Below, in pieces: positions 7,318-9,117 of a stretch of DNA of 9,117 nucleotides. This stretch comes from Candidatus Delongbacteria bacterium (GTDB lineage Bacteria > Bacteroidota > Bacteroidia > Bacteroidales > ML635J-15). Location of the stretch: assembly GCA_027858215.1 (NCBI GenBank), contig JAQIDD010000377.1:1-9117 (forward strand), in the 5' to 3' direction. The notes under the pieces are model-generated. The model had not been told where the DNA came from, ran no database searches, and saw only the letters and a program-made list of their open reading frames with translations. Every line of letters begins with the position of its first letter. Positions within the stretch are counted from its first letter, which is position 1. The position numbers and the translations under genes are program-made.

Positions 7318-8397
7318 TTACTTTCGTTTGATGAATGCCCCCATATCAGTGGTAATTGATATGGTATGACTGGTGCCTGCCATGTGGTAACGCCCCAGTC
7401 CGTATGAAAGCATAAATTTTGATATTTTGATGCCGGCACCTACAGAGAATCCGATCATGCCGGGCCTGTTGCTTAACGCAAGTTCTTTTCTGCGTTGATA
7501 ATTGTATCCCAGGGCAATGAAAAAATTGTCGGAGGGAACAATTTCAACCCCCAATACTATATGCCTCAACATTTCATCGCCAACCTGACCCATTTTGTTG
7601 CTGAAGCTTATTTCATTGTTTTCTTCTTCATCATCTTCAACGGTAATTTGTGTGGATCCCAGGGAGCTATCGTATCGCATTTTCCATTTTGTAAGCTGGT
7701 GCATCCCCAGGCTTATCCGGAAAGGAGCGTGGGGGGTTTTGTATGTTACTCCGGCTTGTAAATCAAAAGGGAGGGGTTCGCGATTGTCATCTGTATAAGT
7801 TGTGAGCTGAAAACCCAGGTTTTTTATGACGAGAGAAGATGAAAAATTTGAGCCGTACTCGTGATAATTAACACCTGCATCCAGTGCTAATCCCAGTGAT
7901 GTATATCGTTCAAGATTTGAATATATGACTTTCATGTTACCACCAATGTTCAACGCCGAATCCCATGTCAGGGGGCGGGCATAATACAGATTAAGAGCGT
8001 ACTCATCAGCATAAAAGTTTCCGTTGATGATCCCTGCTTCATCGGCACTGATAAATTCGCCGTAATTCAGGTAATAAATCCCTGCGGCCAGTGTTCCAAT
8101 ACCATCAATATGATGAGCATACGAAGCGTATCCATAATTAATATCTGCAATGTAATTGGAGTAATTCAATGCCACATGCTGGTGCATATTTTCATTCAAC
8201 AACGCCGGATTGTAATAAGCCATATTGAGGTCATCATCATACAAAGAAATATTGGTGCCACCAAGCGCAGCAACACGTGCAGAATTGGGGAGTTCGAGAA
8301 AAGCATAGGTGTTATCACCACCCACCTGTGCTTTGCCTGCAATGCTAAAAATTACCAGCAGCGTAATCACAAAAAATTTATTCACCATGTTCTTCAT
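7318..8397 (-). CDS. porQ: Type IX secretion system protein PorQ
   Basis: PorQ is an outer-membrane beta-barrel component of the T9SS. By family knowledge it works with PorU, PorV and PorZ in the attachment complex, which removes the cargo sorting domain and anchors the cargo. The 359-residue precursor has a Sec signal peptide (about 1-23, with hydrophobic core FFVITLLVIFSIAG). The mature protein opens with the family hallmark QVGGDNTYAFLELPNSAR (24-41), followed by VAALGG. The rest is rich in alternating aromatic and glycine-containing strands typical of FadL/PorV-like barrels, with no catalytic motif. Older annotations often call this family 'penicillin-binding protein', which is misleading. 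An acidic patch at about 254-262 (EDDEEENNE) probably lies in a loop. M4 is a plausible alternative start that still gives a good signal peptide. The neighbours cmk and ispH match the arrangement I recall in Porphyromonas gingivalis. Confidence 0.92.
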   Translation of the reverse strand: MKNMVNKFFVITLLVIFSIAGKAQVGGDNTYAFLELPNSARVAALGGTNISLYDDDLNMAYYNPALLNENMHQHVALNYSNYIADINYGYASYAHHIDGIGTLAAGIYYLNYGEFISADEAGIINGNFYADEYALNLYYARPLTWDSALNIGGNMKVIYSNLERYTSLGLALDAGVNYHEYGSNFSSSLVIKNLGFQLTTYTDDNREPLPFDLQAGVTYKTPHAPFRISLGMHQLTKWKMRYDSSLGSTQITVEDDEEENNEISFSNKMGQVGDEMLRHIVLGVEIVPSDNFFIALGYNYQRRKELALSNRPGMIGFSVGAGIKISKFMLSYGLGRYHMAGTSHTISITTDMGAFIKRK

Positions 8398-8404
8398 CCG
8401 GGTG

Positions 8405-8412
8405 CAAAAATA
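8405..8412 (-). promoter_or_regulatory. Candidate Bacteroidota -7 promoter element for porQ
   Basis: On the - strand this reads TATTTTTG, an exact match to the TAnnTTTG -7 consensus, inside the 58-bp AT-rich gap between the HD-hydrolase gene and porQ. It ends 7 bp before the annotated porQ ATG, so transcription would begin almost at that codon. That would give a leaderless message, or favour the second in-frame ATG 9 bp downstream. No good TTG/TTTG -33 element is seen at the expected spacing, so confidence is limited. Confidence 0.35.
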
Positions 8413-8455
8413 AAAAAGATGTTTAATTAACGCAGCATAAACACTTTTAGTACAT

Positions 8456-9094
8456 CTATATTGTCATATTCCATTCACGCATAAATTGTTCATGATACCG
8501 GACCATAACATCATGCCTTTCACGAGCAATTGTTTTTGCAGTATCCGTATGCATCATGTCTTTCAACAGCAACAATTTTTCATAGAAATGGTTTATGGTT
8601 GGTGATGATGAAGCATGATATTCAGACTCGTTTTTGTATCTGACCGGGTTAATATCCGGATCGTATATCTTACGTCCCTTGCTGCCGCCATATGCAAAGG
8701 TTCTTGCAATACCAATGGCTCCCATTGCATCCAGCCTGTCAGCATCCTGAACGATTTTTCCGGTAAGAACCAATGGTTCAGATGTCACTTCAGCACTGCT
8801 AAATGAAATCAGCGGAACCAAACTGATGATTTTGTCTGCAACAGCATCTGAAACCGCTTCATTTTTCAAATGCGTTCGTGCCTCTTTTAAGCCTTTTTCA
8901 GGGTCTTTGACCAGTTTATGATCAGTAAATTCGTGCAACAGTGCCAGCAATTCAACTTCAGTTTTATTTGCATTTTCATTGCCGGCAATATACACTGCCA
9001 TGTTTCGCACACGGAGGATATGGAACCAATCGTGGCCGCTGCCATCATGCAGATAACGATTTTTAATTTTACCAGCAAGAGCCTGATTTTGCAT
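8456..9094 (-). CDS. HD-superfamily phosphohydrolase (YpgQ/YedJ-like) with variant His-Glu motif
   Basis: This is a probable cytoplasmic metal-dependent phosphohydrolase, perhaps acting on nucleotides, of the family related to Bacillus YpgQ and E. coli YedJ. From the ATG at 9094 it has 212 residues. Family blocks are GHDWFHILRV (20-29) with H25, ALLHEFTDHK (51-60), and VQDADRLDAMGAIGIARTFAYGG (115-137) with D117. A late block, SSPTINHFYEKLL at 163-175, is followed by LKDMM. The defining HD dyad of the second block is H54-E55 (codon GAA), so the metal-binding Asp is replaced by Glu. The reading frame stays open to the window edge. A TTG at 9112 would add six residues, and a start beyond the window cannot be excluded; I prefer the ATG because its distance to the GHDW block is typical. 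The substrate is unknown. The porQ start is 58 bp downstream on the same strand. Confidence 0.85.
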   Translation of the reverse strand: MQNQALAGKIKNRYLHDGSGHDWFHILRVRNMAVYIAGNENANKTEVELLALLHEFTDHKLVKDPEKGLKEARTHLKNEAVSDAVADKIISLVPLISFSSAEVTSEPLVLTGKIVQDADRLDAMGAIGIARTFAYGGSKGRKIYDPDINPVRYKNESEYHASSSPTINHFYEKLLLLKDMMHTDTAKTIARERHDVMVRYHEQFMREWNMTI

Positions 9095-9117
9095 AATGGG
9101 CGTAATAGACAAAATAG

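Overview
The window looks like an ordinary chromosomal core region of a Bacteroidota bacterium, probably class Bacteroidia (the Bacteroidales/Marinilabiliales side). Four things suggest this. There is a porQ gene, a type IX secretion system (T9SS) component found only in this phylum. There is a secreted esterase with a T9SS C-terminal sorting domain. An ispH gene implies the MEP isoprenoid pathway, which is usual in Bacteroidia, whereas most Flavobacteriia use mevalonate. Finally, the gene starts lack Shine-Dalgarno sequences, which is normal for the phylum. The lineage call is an inference from gene content, not from a phylogeny.

Layout: one gene on the + strand at the left edge encodes a FatA/FatB-type acyl-ACP thioesterase (71-817). 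It converges, with only 4 bp between stop codons, on a long block of genes that are all on the - strand. In their direction of transcription, from the right edge leftward, these are: an HD-family phosphohydrolase (8456 to about 9094), porQ (7318-8397), cmk (6554-7249), ispH (5689-6564), pfkA (4643-5623), priA (2247-4640), a short out-of-frame remnant resembling the end of a T9SS cargo protein (2042 to about 2263), and the T9SS-targeted esterase (822-1946).

The - strand housekeeping genes are packed tightly: cmk and ispH overlap by 11 bp, pfkA and priA are 2 bp apart, and the other gaps are about 60-70 bp. This suggests one or two co-transcribed units that mix nucleotide metabolism (cmk), isoprenoid synthesis (ispH), glycolysis (pfkA) and replication restart (priA) behind a secretion gene (porQ). 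The porQ-cmk-ispH order matches what I recall from Porphyromonas gingivalis. The esterase would be exported by Sec and then by the T9SS of which PorQ is part, so the window holds both a piece of the machine and one of its cargos.

I see no RNA genes, mobile elements, CRISPR arrays or long repeats, and no convincing novel system. The points most worth a second look are the cargo-like remnant after priA, an HD-family enzyme whose HD motif reads His-Glu, and a few single-residue departures in otherwise textbook enzymes.
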